A stretch of DNA of 43,675 nt from assembly GCA_023622055.1 (NCBI GenBank), contig JAMNZY010000229.1, positions 1-43,675 on the forward strand, given 5' to 3'. Numbering within the stretch: position 1 is the stretch's first letter; each line of letters starts with the position of its first letter. A program made the translations under genes and the position numbers. Source of the DNA: Bacillota bacterium (GTDB taxonomy: Bacteria > Bacillota > Thermosediminibacteria > Thermosediminibacterales > Tepidanaerobacteraceae). This document shows positions 19,177-28,949 of the stretch, one piece after another. The notes under the pieces were generated by a model, which did no database searches, was not told the DNA's origin, and worked only from the letters and a program-made list of their open reading frames with translations.

Positions 19177-19943
19177 TATTCGTCATCCTCCCCCATGTAT
19201 GCCTTGATAACTTCTTCGTTGGCTTGAATCTCCTCCGAGGTACCTTCGGCAAGGAGCTCACCAAAATTCAATACGTAAATCTTCTTGGACAAGCTGTGAA
19301 CCACTTGGAGGCGATGCTCAATTAATAAAATGGTTAAATCAAACTTTTCCTGGACGCGATGTAGCAGCTCGATGAATTCTTCCGTTTCAGTTAAATTTAA
19401 GCCTGCCGCAGGTTCATCCAAGAGAAGAAGTTTCGGGTCACTAGCCAGTGCTCTAGCCAGTTCTACTTTACGCTGCATCCCATAAGGGAGACTGCCAGGT
19501 TTCTCATAAGCATACTTTGCCAGGCCTACTAACTCAAGACATTCCATGCTTTTTTCTGCATTTTGTTTGTCAAATTTTCTTTTTTTTGGTGACCCTATTA
19601 TCGCATCAAATAAATTATATCTGGCACGGGAGTCCAATGCAGTTTGCACATTACGTAATACATCCAATTGTCCAAACAAACGTATATTCTGGAAGGTACG
19701 TGACATTCCTAATAAGGATATTTCGTGTTGTTCTAAACCGGTAATATCTTGACCGTCAAAAATAACTGTACCTGAAGTGGGTTTATAGACACCCGAGATT
19801 ATATTAAAAAAAGTTGTTTTGCCAGCACCGTTTGGGCCTATAATACTTGTAACACCGCCTTTTTCGATGGTTAATGAAACATTTTGAACAGCCTTAACAC
19901 CACCGAAATTCAACGATAGATTCTTTACTTCTACAATATTCAT
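19176..19943 (-). CDS. livG: Branched-chain amino acid-type ABC transporter ATP-binding protein LivG
   Basis: GPNGAGKTTFFNIISGVYKPTSG, ABC signature region LPYGMQRKVELARALASDPKLLLLDEPAAGLN. Likely start MNIVEV at 19943. Confidence 0.92.
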   Translation of the reverse strand: MNIVEVKNLSLNFGGVKAVQNVSLTIEKGGVTSIIGPNGAGKTTFFNIISGVYKPTSGTVIFDGQDITGLEQHEISLLGMSRTFQNIRLFGQLDVLRNVQTALDSRARYNLFDAIIGSPKKRKFDKQNAEKSMECLELVGLAKYAYEKPGSLPYGMQRKVELARALASDPKLLLLDEPAAGLNLTETEEFIELLHRVQEKFDLTILLIEHRLQVVHSLSKKIYVLNFGELLAEGTSEEIQANEEVIKAYMGEDDE

Positions 19944-20818
19944 TTTTCCCCCTCCCAAACGGTTGGTTTTTTGGTCAATTTTCTTTTGATTTTCTTAAAA
20001 ATATCTCCTACTTCGTTTTCACCAAAAAGGCCCTGTGGTAAAAAGTTAACGACTAAAATAACGATAAGACATTGTAGAATAATGCGGCCAGAGCTTGAAA
20101 ATCTCAATGCCTCTGGAAGGATACCAAATATAAGGCCTGAGACCGTTGAGCCGCTTAAACTATTAATACCACCTACAAATACCGTACTAATCCAGTTGAT
20201 TGTGCGGTTGACTCCAAAGGCGAGAGGTTCTACATAAGTAGTTGAATAAGCCAGCAAACAACCGGACATTGCAGTAATTCCTCCGGCTATAACAAATACT
20301 AACAATTTTACACGGGCTACGTTAATACCCATAGCAGCAGCCGAAATTTCATCATTTTTAACAGCAATACATTGACGACCAAATTTAGAATTTTTGAAGT
20401 TAACCACAAATAAAATAGTCAAAATGAGTATGAGTAATCCCCAATATAGGTTTATCTTACGAGGAATCCCTGTAATACCTAAAGCACCACCTGTTATGTT
20501 ATTCATGTTATTAAGCAGTGCAACGATAGCTTCCCCGAAACCAAGGGTGACCAAAGCTATATAGTCTCTCCTTAGCTTTATACATGGCATACCGACAAAT
20601 AATGCACAAATCATGCCTGCAAGTATTGAAAGCACTAAACATACACCCATTGGGACATCTGCCCTTGTCGCAATCATACCAGTTACATAAGCACCAATAC
20701 ACATAAAGGACGCCTGACCCATGGAAAATATTCCAGTAAGACCTAACAGCAGATACATAGACAGTATTGCAACTAAGTCAACGGTTATTGATGTTAATAC
20801 TGTTATATAATATGACAT
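19940..20818 (-). CDS. livM: Branched-chain amino acid-type ABC transporter permease LivM
   Basis: LLLGLTGIFSMGQASFMCIGAYVTG...LRRDYIALVTLGFGEA...; multi-TM. Confidence 0.92.
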   Translation of the reverse strand: MSYYITVLTSITVDLVAILSMYLLLGLTGIFSMGQASFMCIGAYVTGMIATRADVPMGVCLVLSILAGMICALFVGMPCIKLRRDYIALVTLGFGEAIVALLNNMNNITGGALGITGIPRKINLYWGLLILILTILFVVNFKNSKFGRQCIAVKNDEISAAAMGINVARVKLLVFVIAGGITAMSGCLLAYSTTYVEPLAFGVNRTINWISTVFVGGINSLSGSTVSGLIFGILPEALRFSSSGRIILQCLIVILVVNFLPQGLFGENEVGDIFKKIKRKLTKKPTVWEGEK

Positions 20819-20836
20819 ATCCTTTCCTCCTTCCTA

Positions 20837-21712
20837 TTACACCTTCTCTAGCGTAAATTTGCCGCTGATACCTTGTGGACGAACTAATAGAAATATTATA
20901 GAAAACAGGAAGGTGAATACAGGCATTAAACTGGCACCAACAAAGTTTGTAAGGAAAACTTCAGCAACGCCTAATAAAAGTCCACCATATAGTGCTCCAG
21001 AAATGTTGCCGAGCCCACCTAATATCGAGGCAATCATACCTTTGAATACTAGCGCATTGAGCTGTGGGTATAAAGAATAGGATATTCCTAGAAACATGCC
21101 TGCCACACCGGCTAAACATCCTGAAATCATAAAAGTAACTGCTATAACGAAGGAAGCATTTATTCCCATTAATTGCGTAGTGTTTGCGTCCATTGACAAC
21201 GCACGAATCGATATTCCCAACCTGGTTTTATATAAAACATACATCAGAACAACAATACAGATTGTGGAAAAAACTAGCATCATTAAATCTGTTACACCAA
21301 CTGTAAAATTGCCGATTTTTACAAAACTCGTTGTAAAGAATTTGGGGTATGAATAATAGGTGCTTGAAAATGTAATAACTATGATATTCTGCAACAATGT
21401 GCCTAATGTTGCACTTGACACAAAAAGAAGCATAACATTTCCGTCACTTTTACGAATGCGATCAAACCCAATATACTGCACCACAACTGCTACTAATGCA
21501 CCAAAAACGGATACCATGAGTAATGTAGGGAAAAATCCAAGGTTTAGCTTTGTTGATAGCACATAGCCAAAGTACGCACTAACAACCATGACGCCGCCAT
21601 GAGAGAAGTTTGAAAACTTTAAAATGCTAAAAATAAGTGTAAATCCTATTGCTATAACCGAATAGACAGAACCCAGCGAAATACCGTTGATTAGTAATTG
21701 TATATAATACAT
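20837..21712 (-). CDS. livH: Branched-chain amino acid-type ABC transporter permease LivH
   Basis: MYYIQLLINGISLGSVYSVIAIGFTLIFSILKFSNFSHGGVMV. The track start at 21784 lies inside a hairpin; a better start is 21712. Confidence 0.9.
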   Translation of the reverse strand: MYYIQLLINGISLGSVYSVIAIGFTLIFSILKFSNFSHGGVMVVSAYFGYVLSTKLNLGFFPTLLMVSVFGALVAVVVQYIGFDRIRKSDGNVMLLFVSSATLGTLLQNIIVITFSSTYYSYPKFFTTSFVKIGNFTVGVTDLMMLVFSTICIVVLMYVLYKTRLGISIRALSMDANTTQLMGINASFVIAVTFMISGCLAGVAGMFLGISYSLYPQLNALVFKGMIASILGGLGNISGALYGGLLLGVAEVFLTNFVGASLMPVFTFLFSIIFLLVRPQGISGKFTLEKV

Positions 21713-21746
21713 ATGGGATTCACCTTTCAACCTTTTATATGAGTGT

Positions 21747-21785
21747 AATGCCGGCAACCGGTAATACAGAGAGATTGCCGGCATT
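21747..21785 (-). terminator. livK-livH intercistronic hairpin (possible attenuator or mRNA stabiliser)
   Basis: AATGCCGGCAA...TTGCCGGCATT 11-bp stem, located between the binding-protein and permease genes. Confidence 0.7.
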
Positions 21786-21817
21786 AAAACAACTATATTA
21801 TATTTTTAATATTTTAT

Positions 21818-23029
21818 TTAATTCGCTTCGTAATAACCTATGGTTTCTAATTTTCCATTAGTAATTTTACAAATTACCATTCCTAGATCCTTGGGAGCAT
21901 GGGTCTTAGGATCCATTGTGTAATTATCAGATACAAGTATTTTCAGATTCTGAATCTTATTCTCTAAAGCATCACGGATTGCTTCAGGATCTGCTGAACC
22001 GGCTGCTTCAATTGCGGCTTTTAAAATATACATGGCGTCGTAGCCATTAACTGATTTAACAGTAGCATCCTCACCATAAGCTTCCCTATAAGCAGCATTT
22101 AATTTTGCAACACGTTCCGACTTCATATCAGCAACTGCCTGGAAGTAAGCATTTACATCTTCAGGGTTGTTAATCAAGGACAGGAATGGATCTGCCATGT
22201 CCATTGCTCCTACATATGGTAAACCGATTCCATTTTGGGATGCCTGATTAGCAAGCAGTACGAGTTGTGTTGTTGTAATTGGGCAATAAATGAATTCTGC
22301 TCCAGCATCTTTCATTTTGTAAAGCTGAGTCTTATAATCCTGATCATTTTTGTTACAAGTTTCTATTATTGTAACCTCATTACCTAATTCTTTCCAGAAT
22401 TCAATAAAAGCTTCTGAATTGGCAACAGAATAAGCGTTTGACTGGTCATAAAATACTGCAGCTTTTTTCAAATCAGTATTTTCATTCACATAGTGTGCAA
22501 TTATGTTTGCTTGTGCAACAGCGTTTGGCTGAGAAACTAAGAACATATAAGGATAGGGCTCACCTGTAGCAACATTCATAGTTGCACGGGGATCTGAAGG
22601 CATTCCTAATACAGGAATTTTCTCTACACCACTTACCTCGATCAATGCCATACAAATCGAAGAGGCATCACTTGTGATGACTGCACTTACATTGTCGACA
22701 TTACATAGACGAGTATATGCGTTGATAGTTTCTTGAGCATCGTTGCGGTTGTCATAAACCTTATAGACTACCTTTTTGCCTAAAATGCCACCTGCTTCGT
22801 TAATTTCTTTAACAGCCAGCTCAACGCCTCTATTAATGGCATTTCCAAGAACAGAACGATCTGCTGAAAGGTCGTTTACTCCACCGATTAAGATAACATC
22901 CTCTTCTCCTGCTTCTGTTGTTTCTGTTGTTTCCTGTGGGGTAGCTTCATTATTGCTAGAACCACACCCCACCAAAGAGGCAACCATTAGCACAATAATA
23001 AAGATTGCCAGCAACTTTCTCATTTCCAT
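21818..23029 (-). CDS. livK: Liv-type ABC transporter substrate-binding lipoprotein
   Basis: Lipobox LMVASLVGCGSS; VILIGGVNDLSADRSVLGNAINRGVELAVKEINEAGGILGKKV. Confidence 0.92.
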   Translation of the reverse strand: MEMRKLLAIFIIVLMVASLVGCGSSNNEATPQETTETTEAGEEDVILIGGVNDLSADRSVLGNAINRGVELAVKEINEAGGILGKKVVYKVYDNRNDAQETINAYTRLCNVDNVSAVITSDASSICMALIEVSGVEKIPVLGMPSDPRATMNVATGEPYPYMFLVSQPNAVAQANIIAHYVNENTDLKKAAVFYDQSNAYSVANSEAFIEFWKELGNEVTIIETCNKNDQDYKTQLYKMKDAGAEFIYCPITTTQLVLLANQASQNGIGLPYVGAMDMADPFLSLINNPEDVNAYFQAVADMKSERVAKLNAAYREAYGEDATVKSVNGYDAMYILKAAIEAAGSADPEAIRDALENKIQNLKILVSDNYTMDPKTHAPKDLGMVICKITNGKLETIGYYEAN

Positions 23030-23094
23030 TTTTCCCTCTCCCTCTTTCTTATATAATTTTTATAATTATTTTGATTAATGGGTAGGTCCATCAA

Positions 23095-24285
23095 TCAAAA
23101 TAATTGCCTTTTTTTAAATTCTTGAATTTGTTCTTCTGTGTATCCTAACTCTTTTAAAATGCTTTCATTGTCTTCTCCCAGTACTGGGGGGCTTTTGCGT
23201 ATTTCAGCAGGTGTCTCACTTAAGGTTATCGGGCAGGCAATAACTCTAATATCACCAGCCTTTGGATGATGGATTGTCTGAATAATGTTGCTATGAACAA
23301 CCTGAGGGTCTTTTACTACCTCATCATATCTGTTTACTTTTGCACACCAGAAACCCGCTTCCTGTAATTTTTCAATCCAGTATTCCGTCGTCTGCTTTTT
23401 AATGCCGGCTGCTACTATGGGATATATTTCATTGCGGTTTTTTAACATTTCAGCCTTATCTTTCGCCAGATGCCTTATGCTTTCTATACCTACTATTTCG
23501 CAGAACAAGTCTATTTTCTCAGGAGGCACATTGGATATACCCATATACCCATTCTTGGTCTCATAGATTCCATAAGGTGCTTCACTATGCACCTGAGAGG
23601 AATACCCCTTGGGTCTTTGCGGGAGTTCTCCAGTGTTAAGATAATATGTTAATTCCTGGCATTGCATATGTAATGCTGAGCTTAACAGATTGACTTCAAC
23701 AAACTGCCCAGAACCGCCTTTCATCCGGTTGATTAAGGCAGCTTGAATCCCATTTGCCAACAAAGATGCACTGTACATGTCTATCAAAAAGGTGCCTCCG
23801 GACATTGGTGGCCCATCAGGACCTACAATCGTTGTATATCCACTTAAGCATTGGGCTAAAAAGTCTTGTCCGGGTAAGTCTGCATATGGCCCTGAGCTGC
23901 CGTATCCTACGGCTTGGGCAAAAATTATATTTGGATTGATTTTTTTTGCATCCTCATATCCAAATCCGAGCTTGTCCAAAACTCCTGGGCGGAAATTGGT
24001 AACAATCACGTCAACCTCTTTTATTAATTTATAAATAATCTCTTTAGCCTCTGGTTTCTTCAAATCTAGTGACAAGCTGCGTTTGTTTCTGTTCATTGCC
24101 AGGAAATAAGGGCTCTCTCCACCTAGGCGATCTGGTGACGCTAAATGAGTACGATTAAAATCTCCCGTTCCAGGGCGTTCAATGTTTATAATCTCCGCTC
24201 CAAGATCTCCTAACAGTTGTAATGCAAAAGGGGCTTGTGCAAAATGTGTAAAACCTAAAATTTTGACTCCATCCAATGCACCCAT
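23095..24285 (-). CDS. CaiB/BaiF family CoA-transferase (copy 1)
   Basis: LGFTHFAQAPFALQLLGDLGAEIINIERPGTGDFNR, NRNKRSLSLDLKKPE, VTNFRPGVLDKLGFGYE, PGQDFLAQCLSGYT. Confidence 0.93.
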   Translation of the reverse strand: MGALDGVKILGFTHFAQAPFALQLLGDLGAEIINIERPGTGDFNRTHLASPDRLGGESPYFLAMNRNKRSLSLDLKKPEAKEIIYKLIKEVDVIVTNFRPGVLDKLGFGYEDAKKINPNIIFAQAVGYGSSGPYADLPGQDFLAQCLSGYTTIVGPDGPPMSGGTFLIDMYSASLLANGIQAALINRMKGGSGQFVEVNLLSSALHMQCQELTYYLNTGELPQRPKGYSSQVHSEAPYGIYETKNGYMGISNVPPEKIDLFCEIVGIESIRHLAKDKAEMLKNRNEIYPIVAAGIKKQTTEYWIEKLQEAGFWCAKVNRYDEVVKDPQVVHSNIIQTIHHPKAGDIRVIACPITLSETPAEIRKSPPVLGEDNESILKELGYTEEQIQEFKKRQLF

Positions 24286-24287
24286 AT

Positions 24288-24761
24288 TTATTCCCTCTCT
24301 TTATCTTTTGGCCTTCTACCTATCATCTGCTTATCAATATGGAACAATACAGGTTCTCCCTTTTGGTTATAAACATAAACTTCCCATGTCACAATTCCAA
24401 ACTCATCATTCTTGATCTGTTTGTCTATGACTTTTGTCTCACAATAAATTGTGTCTCCAGGATATACTGGCTTTATATAGCGAATTTTATCATGACCATA
24501 GTGGATGGATGGCACCTTGGTCGGTGTAATCTCTTTTGCCATAAAACCATCTGCCACTGCTAAGGTCAAAACACCTTGAATAATACACCCTTCAACTGCA
24601 GGATGTTTTTCACAATAAAGTGCATCTACATGAACAGGATGGGTATTGTCTGAACATCCTATAAAAAGGCGAATATCTGCTTCTGTCATAGTACGACCGG
24701 ATGTAACCTGCTTTTCACCTATCTCATAATCTTCAAAATATTTGTAATCTGGCATTGCCAT
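24288..24761 (-). CDS. MaoC-family (R)-hydratase/dehydratase
   Basis: YFEDYEIGEKQVTSGRTMTEADIRLFIGCSDNTHPVHVDALYCEKHPAVEGCIIQGVLTLAVADG; hot-dog hydratase motif. Confidence 0.87.
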   Translation of the reverse strand: MAMPDYKYFEDYEIGEKQVTSGRTMTEADIRLFIGCSDNTHPVHVDALYCEKHPAVEGCIIQGVLTLAVADGFMAKEITPTKVPSIHYGHDKIRYIKPVYPGDTIYCETKVIDKQIKNDEFGIVTWEVYVYNQKGEPVLFHIDKQMIGRRPKDKERE

Positions 24762-24779
24762 ACCTCCTGTTTTGATTTT

Positions 24780-24793
24780 TGTAAACGATTACA
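24780..24793. promoter_or_regulatory. LacI/cre-type operator-like site upstream of maoC
   Basis: TGTAAACGATTACA. Confidence 0.6.
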
Positions 24794-24968
24794 TACATTT
24801 TAAATAAAATTAATGATGTTTTTAATTATATTTGAAGGTATCCCCATAAAAAATCAAGTAATGCATAATATGGGAACATCCTTAGTAAACCAAAAAGTGC
24901 TTGCTTTTCATTAATCCAGCAGTCTTTAAAATAGCATTAGTACTTCTTATTTTTGGATAAACCATTTT

Positions 24969-25007
24969 TGAAAACGATTTCAGTTTTATTTTTTGAAAAC
25001 GATTTCA
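24969..25007. promoter_or_regulatory. Tandem LacI-type operator-like palindromes downstream of the maoC promoter
   Basis: TGAAAACGATTTCA at 24969-24982 and again at 24994-25007, 25 bp centre to centre. Confidence 0.7.
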
Positions 25008-25037
25008 GTATTATTATATTAATAAACTTTTACATAA

Positions 25038-25066
25038 ATTATAAAACAACTTTTTCACTTTGTCAA
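25038..25066 (-). promoter_or_regulatory. Consensus sigma-A-type promoter for the maoC-caiB1-liv operon
   Basis: Minus strand TTGACA - AAGTGAAAAAGTTGTTT (17) - TATAAT. Confidence 0.8.
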
Positions 25067-25173
25067 TACTTCTAAACATGGGGTTTTATGTCAAGTAAAA
25101 GCTCGAAATTGTATAAATTTTAAGCATTTTACTTATAAAAAAACAGGCAGGAGCCTTTGTTGAAAAGTTTTTT

Positions 25174-25187
25174 TGTAATCGTTTAAA
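25174..25187. promoter_or_regulatory. LacI/cre-type operator-like site (degenerate)
   Basis: TGTAATCGTTTAAA, matching the other sites in this window. Confidence 0.45.
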
Positions 25188-25207
25188 TTATTGGCGAAAG
25201 AAATTAT

Positions 25208-26218
25208 TTATGCGTTTTTCATCGGGCGGGTTGATTGCCTGATAATCAATTTATGATCCATTATGACCGCCTTACGGGTCGTTTTAATATTCTTGATTTT
25301 CTCGTAAAGCATATCAAATGCAACCATTCCCATTTCCTCTAATGGTTGATTTATTGTTGTAAGGGTCGGGGTAATCATCTCACAAAGCTCTATATTATCA
25401 AACCCCATGACATCCACCTCAGAACCAACCTTAACGCCGATCTCATTTAGGCATTTAATGCAACCTGCAGCAATTTTATCGGAAAAAGCAAAAATGGCAG
25501 TCGGCGGTTCAGGAAGCTCCATTAACTTCTTTGTATAATTATAGCCATCTTTAAAATCCGTACAGTTTGTAATCATATATTCCGGCCGTATAGGCAGCCT
25601 AGCTTCTTTCAATGCCCTTTCATAACCCATCTTTCGCTGATATTCATAAACCTTTGAGAATTTGTGATTGATACATGCAATCCTTTTGTGTCCTAAAGAT
25701 AATAAATATTTCATACCATCATATACTGCCTTCTCGTTGTCAATACATGTATAGCTTACATTTTCGCAATGAGTAAACCCGGCACATAAAACTAAGGGAT
25801 ATTCCCGGGCCATTTCCCCCAAAAACTGCTCATCCAGTGAGGATACAAAAGTGATTGCCCCGTCCACTTCCTTTGTCTGCAACATTTCAAGCTGTTTCCG
25901 TTCGTTTTCCTTCTTTCTATGGCTAACTGCTATAATAACCCCGTAACCTGACTTGTTGGCCTGCCTTTCTACACCGTCAATTATACGGGCGTAAATAGGG
26001 TTTAAAATTGTGGGCAATATGGCCAATATATTGCCACTTCGCATCTTTCTCAAGTTTCTGCCTAAAGTGTTCCTTTTATACCCGGTTTTTTTAATAATAT
26101 CTAATACGCGCTGTCTCGTTTCTTCCTTTACTCGAGGGTCGTTATTTAAGACTCGTGATACTGTCGCTGTTGATGTTTTTGCTAATTTTGCTATATCGGT
26201 AATTTTCACATTTTTCAC
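25208..26218 (-). CDS. LacI-family transcriptional regulator
   Basis: N-terminal HTH VKITDIAKLAKTSTATVSRVLNNDPRVKEETRQRVLDIIKKTGYKRN; periplasmic-binding-like C-terminal domain. Confidence 0.95.
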   Translation of the reverse strand: MKNVKITDIAKLAKTSTATVSRVLNNDPRVKEETRQRVLDIIKKTGYKRNTLGRNLRKMRSGNILAILPTILNPIYARIIDGVERQANKSGYGVIIAVSHRKKENERKQLEMLQTKEVDGAITFVSSLDEQFLGEMAREYPLVLCAGFTHCENVSYTCIDNEKAVYDGMKYLLSLGHKRIACINHKFSKVYEYQRKMGYERALKEARLPIRPEYMITNCTDFKDGYNYTKKLMELPEPPTAIFAFSDKIAAGCIKCLNEIGVKVGSEVDVMGFDNIELCEMITPTLTTINQPLEEMGMVAFDMLYEKIKNIKTTRKAVIMDHKLIIRQSTRPMKNA

Positions 26219-26321
26219 CCCCTAGTTTTTTATTGCCAAAAGTCTACTCTTTATCCCCTTATCTTGCCCTCAATTGGAGCTAAAATTATGGTGTTTTCCA
26301 TTAAATAGTACATTATTATAT

Positions 26322-26363
26322 ATTATAGTTATTTTCGCAAAATTGTCAATGTAATCGAATACA
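26322..26363 (-). promoter_or_regulatory. lacI-family gene promoter with abutting operator-like palindrome
   Basis: Minus strand TGTATTCGATTACA (26363-26350) abutting TTGACA - 16 bp - TATAAT (26349-26322). Confidence 0.7.
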
Positions 26364-26428
26364 ATAAATACGGTGTTTAGGAGAAGATACATGCAAAAAC
26401 AATGATTTTATTAATCTTAAAACGCTAT

Positions 26429-27364
26429 CTACGATAAATCGGGAAGACCTGCAGACTTTAGAATTCTATGCATAAGCTCGTGAGTTTTAAAAGCATCTTC
26501 TGCATTTGTAAGTGGCTGATTACCAGTTTTTATGCACTCGAAAAAATGCTCTATTGCAGGTCTAAAACCAAACTTATCTTCCACTCTAACCCAGCCCGTT
26601 GCAAGCGGGGTCATATCAGTAGTAAATGACCTATCGCTGTTAGCAACTGTTATTCTATCAGGTGCAAATACATATACACTTCTGTTGTGCCCATGAAGCT
26701 CCAAAGTTTCTACCCATTGCCCAGAATTTCTATCAGCAACAAGCATACCGATAGCCCCTGACGAAAACCTCAGTTGGTAAGGATCGGTAAATTTGGAAAA
26801 TGCCTGCAGAACCTCACATTCTCCACAAAAGTATCTCATAAGATCAACCATATGTATAGCATTTTCAAGGGTTGGCCTATATTCGAAAACCTGCCTGTTT
26901 TTCTGTGCCACTACTACATCAGGAATAAGTTCTCCATAGGCTTCTTTTGCCTGTCTGTATACCGGAGCAAACCTGCGATTAAAACCAACCATTAGCCTTT
27001 TACCTGTCTTTATTGCAACTTCTACCATTGCTTCGCATTCTTTTAATGTCACAGCCAAAGGTTTTTCACAAAATACATCAATACCGGCTTCTAATAAAGG
27101 CACAACGTATTTAGCACGTATCTGTTTTGGAGTTAGGACAAAGGCACAATCTATTTTTAAATCTATGAGCTGTTCAAGATTTTCAACAACATTTTTTGCC
27201 CCAAAGCGAACCTGGACTCTTCTTGCATTTTCAATGTTCTTTGACATGATACCGGAAATCTCCACGTGGTCCATTGAGGAAAGAACCGGCAAGTATGCAC
27301 TCTGGGCAATAGAACCCACACCGATTACCCCAACTCTAAACTTTTTATTCATTGTTTTAGCCAA
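26429..27364 (-). CDS. Gfo/Idh/MocA-family oxidoreductase
   Basis: RVGVIGVGSIAQSAYLPVLSSMDHVEISGIMS...DVFCEKPLAVTLKECEAMVEVAIKTGKRLMVGFNRRFAP. Confidence 0.92.
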   Translation of the reverse strand: MAKTMNKKFRVGVIGVGSIAQSAYLPVLSSMDHVEISGIMSKNIENARRVQVRFGAKNVVENLEQLIDLKIDCAFVLTPKQIRAKYVVPLLEAGIDVFCEKPLAVTLKECEAMVEVAIKTGKRLMVGFNRRFAPVYRQAKEAYGELIPDVVVAQKNRQVFEYRPTLENAIHMVDLMRYFCGECEVLQAFSKFTDPYQLRFSSGAIGMLVADRNSGQWVETLELHGHNRSVYVFAPDRITVANSDRSFTTDMTPLATGWVRVEDKFGFRPAIEHFFECIKTGNQPLTNAEDAFKTHELMHRILKSAGLPDLS

Positions 27365-27461
27365 CTCCTTTTACAATATATTAAGTATTCATGTCCTTAT
27401 GAAAACCATCTTTAATAACAGTCGGCAAAACATTAAAAGTATACCCAGCACCTTGGCTAAA

Positions 27462-28673
27462 TTATTTCTTATCAACCTCACCTAAGACCCCTTCTGCCTT
27501 TAGCTCAGCTATTTCAGATTTACTATAACCCAATTCCTCCAGAATTTCCTCCGTGTGCTGACCCAGAAGCGGTGGTGGTATACGAATTTCAGCCGGGGTT
27601 TCACTGAATTTAATCGGTGTTCCTATAACACGCACCTTCCCCGCCTTCGGATGCTCCATAACCTTTATGATTTCATTATGAATAACTTGAGGATGATGGA
27701 TTGCCTCTTCATAAGTGTTGGTCTCTGCACACCAAAAGCCCTCTGCTTTGAACTTTTTCAACCAATAATCCGTAGGTTTCTTTTTTATTACTTCGGAAAT
27801 CAAATCATAAATTTCTTCCCTGTTTTCCATCATTACCTTCTTGTTAGGCATAACCTCAATCAGGTTATCAATACCAAGTATTTCTCCAAAACGTTTGACT
27901 TCTTTCTCATACATGTTAGCGGAAATAGCAATGTAACCATCCAAAGTTTTATAGATACCATAGGGGGCTTCCTGATATACATGCCCAGTATACTTTTTGG
28001 GGCGTTTAGGTAGCACCCCGGTATTAAGGTAGTAGCCATATTCTTGAGACTGTAAATGAAATGCAGAATCAAGTAAATTTACCTCTACCTTTTGACCTTG
28101 CCCTGTTTTCATCCTATGGATTAATGCAGATAGAATACCGCAGGCGAGTATCATGGAACTATACATATCAATTACATAAACGCCTCCAGTGGAGGGCATG
28201 CCATCAGTGCCACATATAGAAGTATAACCACTGATACTTTGAATCAGTAAATCCTGACCAGGTTGCTGAGCATAAGGACCAGTACTACCAAAGCCTGAAG
28301 CTTCACAGTAAATAATAGGCGGATTTATTTTTTTGCAATCCTCATATCCGAGCCCTAACTTGTCTAATACACCCGGACGGTAGTTAGTAACTAGCACATC
28401 GGTTCGTTTCAATAGTCGCTCCATAACCTTCTTTGAGGCCCGCTTTTTCAAATCCAAAACCATGCTTCTTTTGTTTCTATTCATAGACAAGAAAAAGGGA
28501 CTTTGGTTCCCGGTTTTTTCGTTTGGAAAAAAGGTCCGGTTAAAATCCCCCGTACCAGGTTTTTCTATATTAATCACATTTGCCCCAAGATCCCCAAGCA
28601 GCTGCAAAGCAAACGGCGCCTGGGCAAAATGGGTAAATCCCAGTACTTGAATTCCTGTTAAAGGTCCACCCAT
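27462..28673 (-). CDS. CaiB/BaiF family CoA-transferase (copy 2, paralogue of 23095..24285)
   Basis: VLGFTHFAQAPFALQLLGDLGANVINIEKPGTGDFNR...VTNYRPGVLDKLGLGYED...PGQDLLIQSISGYTS; colinear with copy 1 throughout. Confidence 0.93.
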   Translation of the reverse strand: MGGPLTGIQVLGFTHFAQAPFALQLLGDLGANVINIEKPGTGDFNRTFFPNEKTGNQSPFFLSMNRNKRSMVLDLKKRASKKVMERLLKRTDVLVTNYRPGVLDKLGLGYEDCKKINPPIIYCEASGFGSTGPYAQQPGQDLLIQSISGYTSICGTDGMPSTGGVYVIDMYSSMILACGILSALIHRMKTGQGQKVEVNLLDSAFHLQSQEYGYYLNTGVLPKRPKKYTGHVYQEAPYGIYKTLDGYIAISANMYEKEVKRFGEILGIDNLIEVMPNKKVMMENREEIYDLISEVIKKKPTDYWLKKFKAEGFWCAETNTYEEAIHHPQVIHNEIIKVMEHPKAGKVRVIGTPIKFSETPAEIRIPPPLLGQHTEEILEELGYSKSEIAELKAEGVLGEVDKK

Positions 28674-28949
28674 CGCTTACTGATTCCTCCCTTGTACGTT
28701 ATAGTTAGTTTTCCGACGTGCTAGAATTAGTTTTAAGCTCTTTGACCAATCACATAAGTATTTTCATAACTTTTGTCCAATCATTCTCGTAGCAGCAGCA
28801 GGCTTTAACTTTCCCCTTGAGAAGCTTAACCGTCTCGTCATAAGGAGAATTGCCCTTCCATATGAAAAGTTTAAATGAGCATGTTGTAGAAGGCACTTGT
28901 GACTTAATATGGTTTGGATGATACTGTGCATCTTTGAAGTTTGAGGACC

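Noticed and set aside
24969-25007. CRISPR-like direct repeats
   Set aside because: Only two 14-bp palindromic copies 25 bp apart; better explained as tandem operators.
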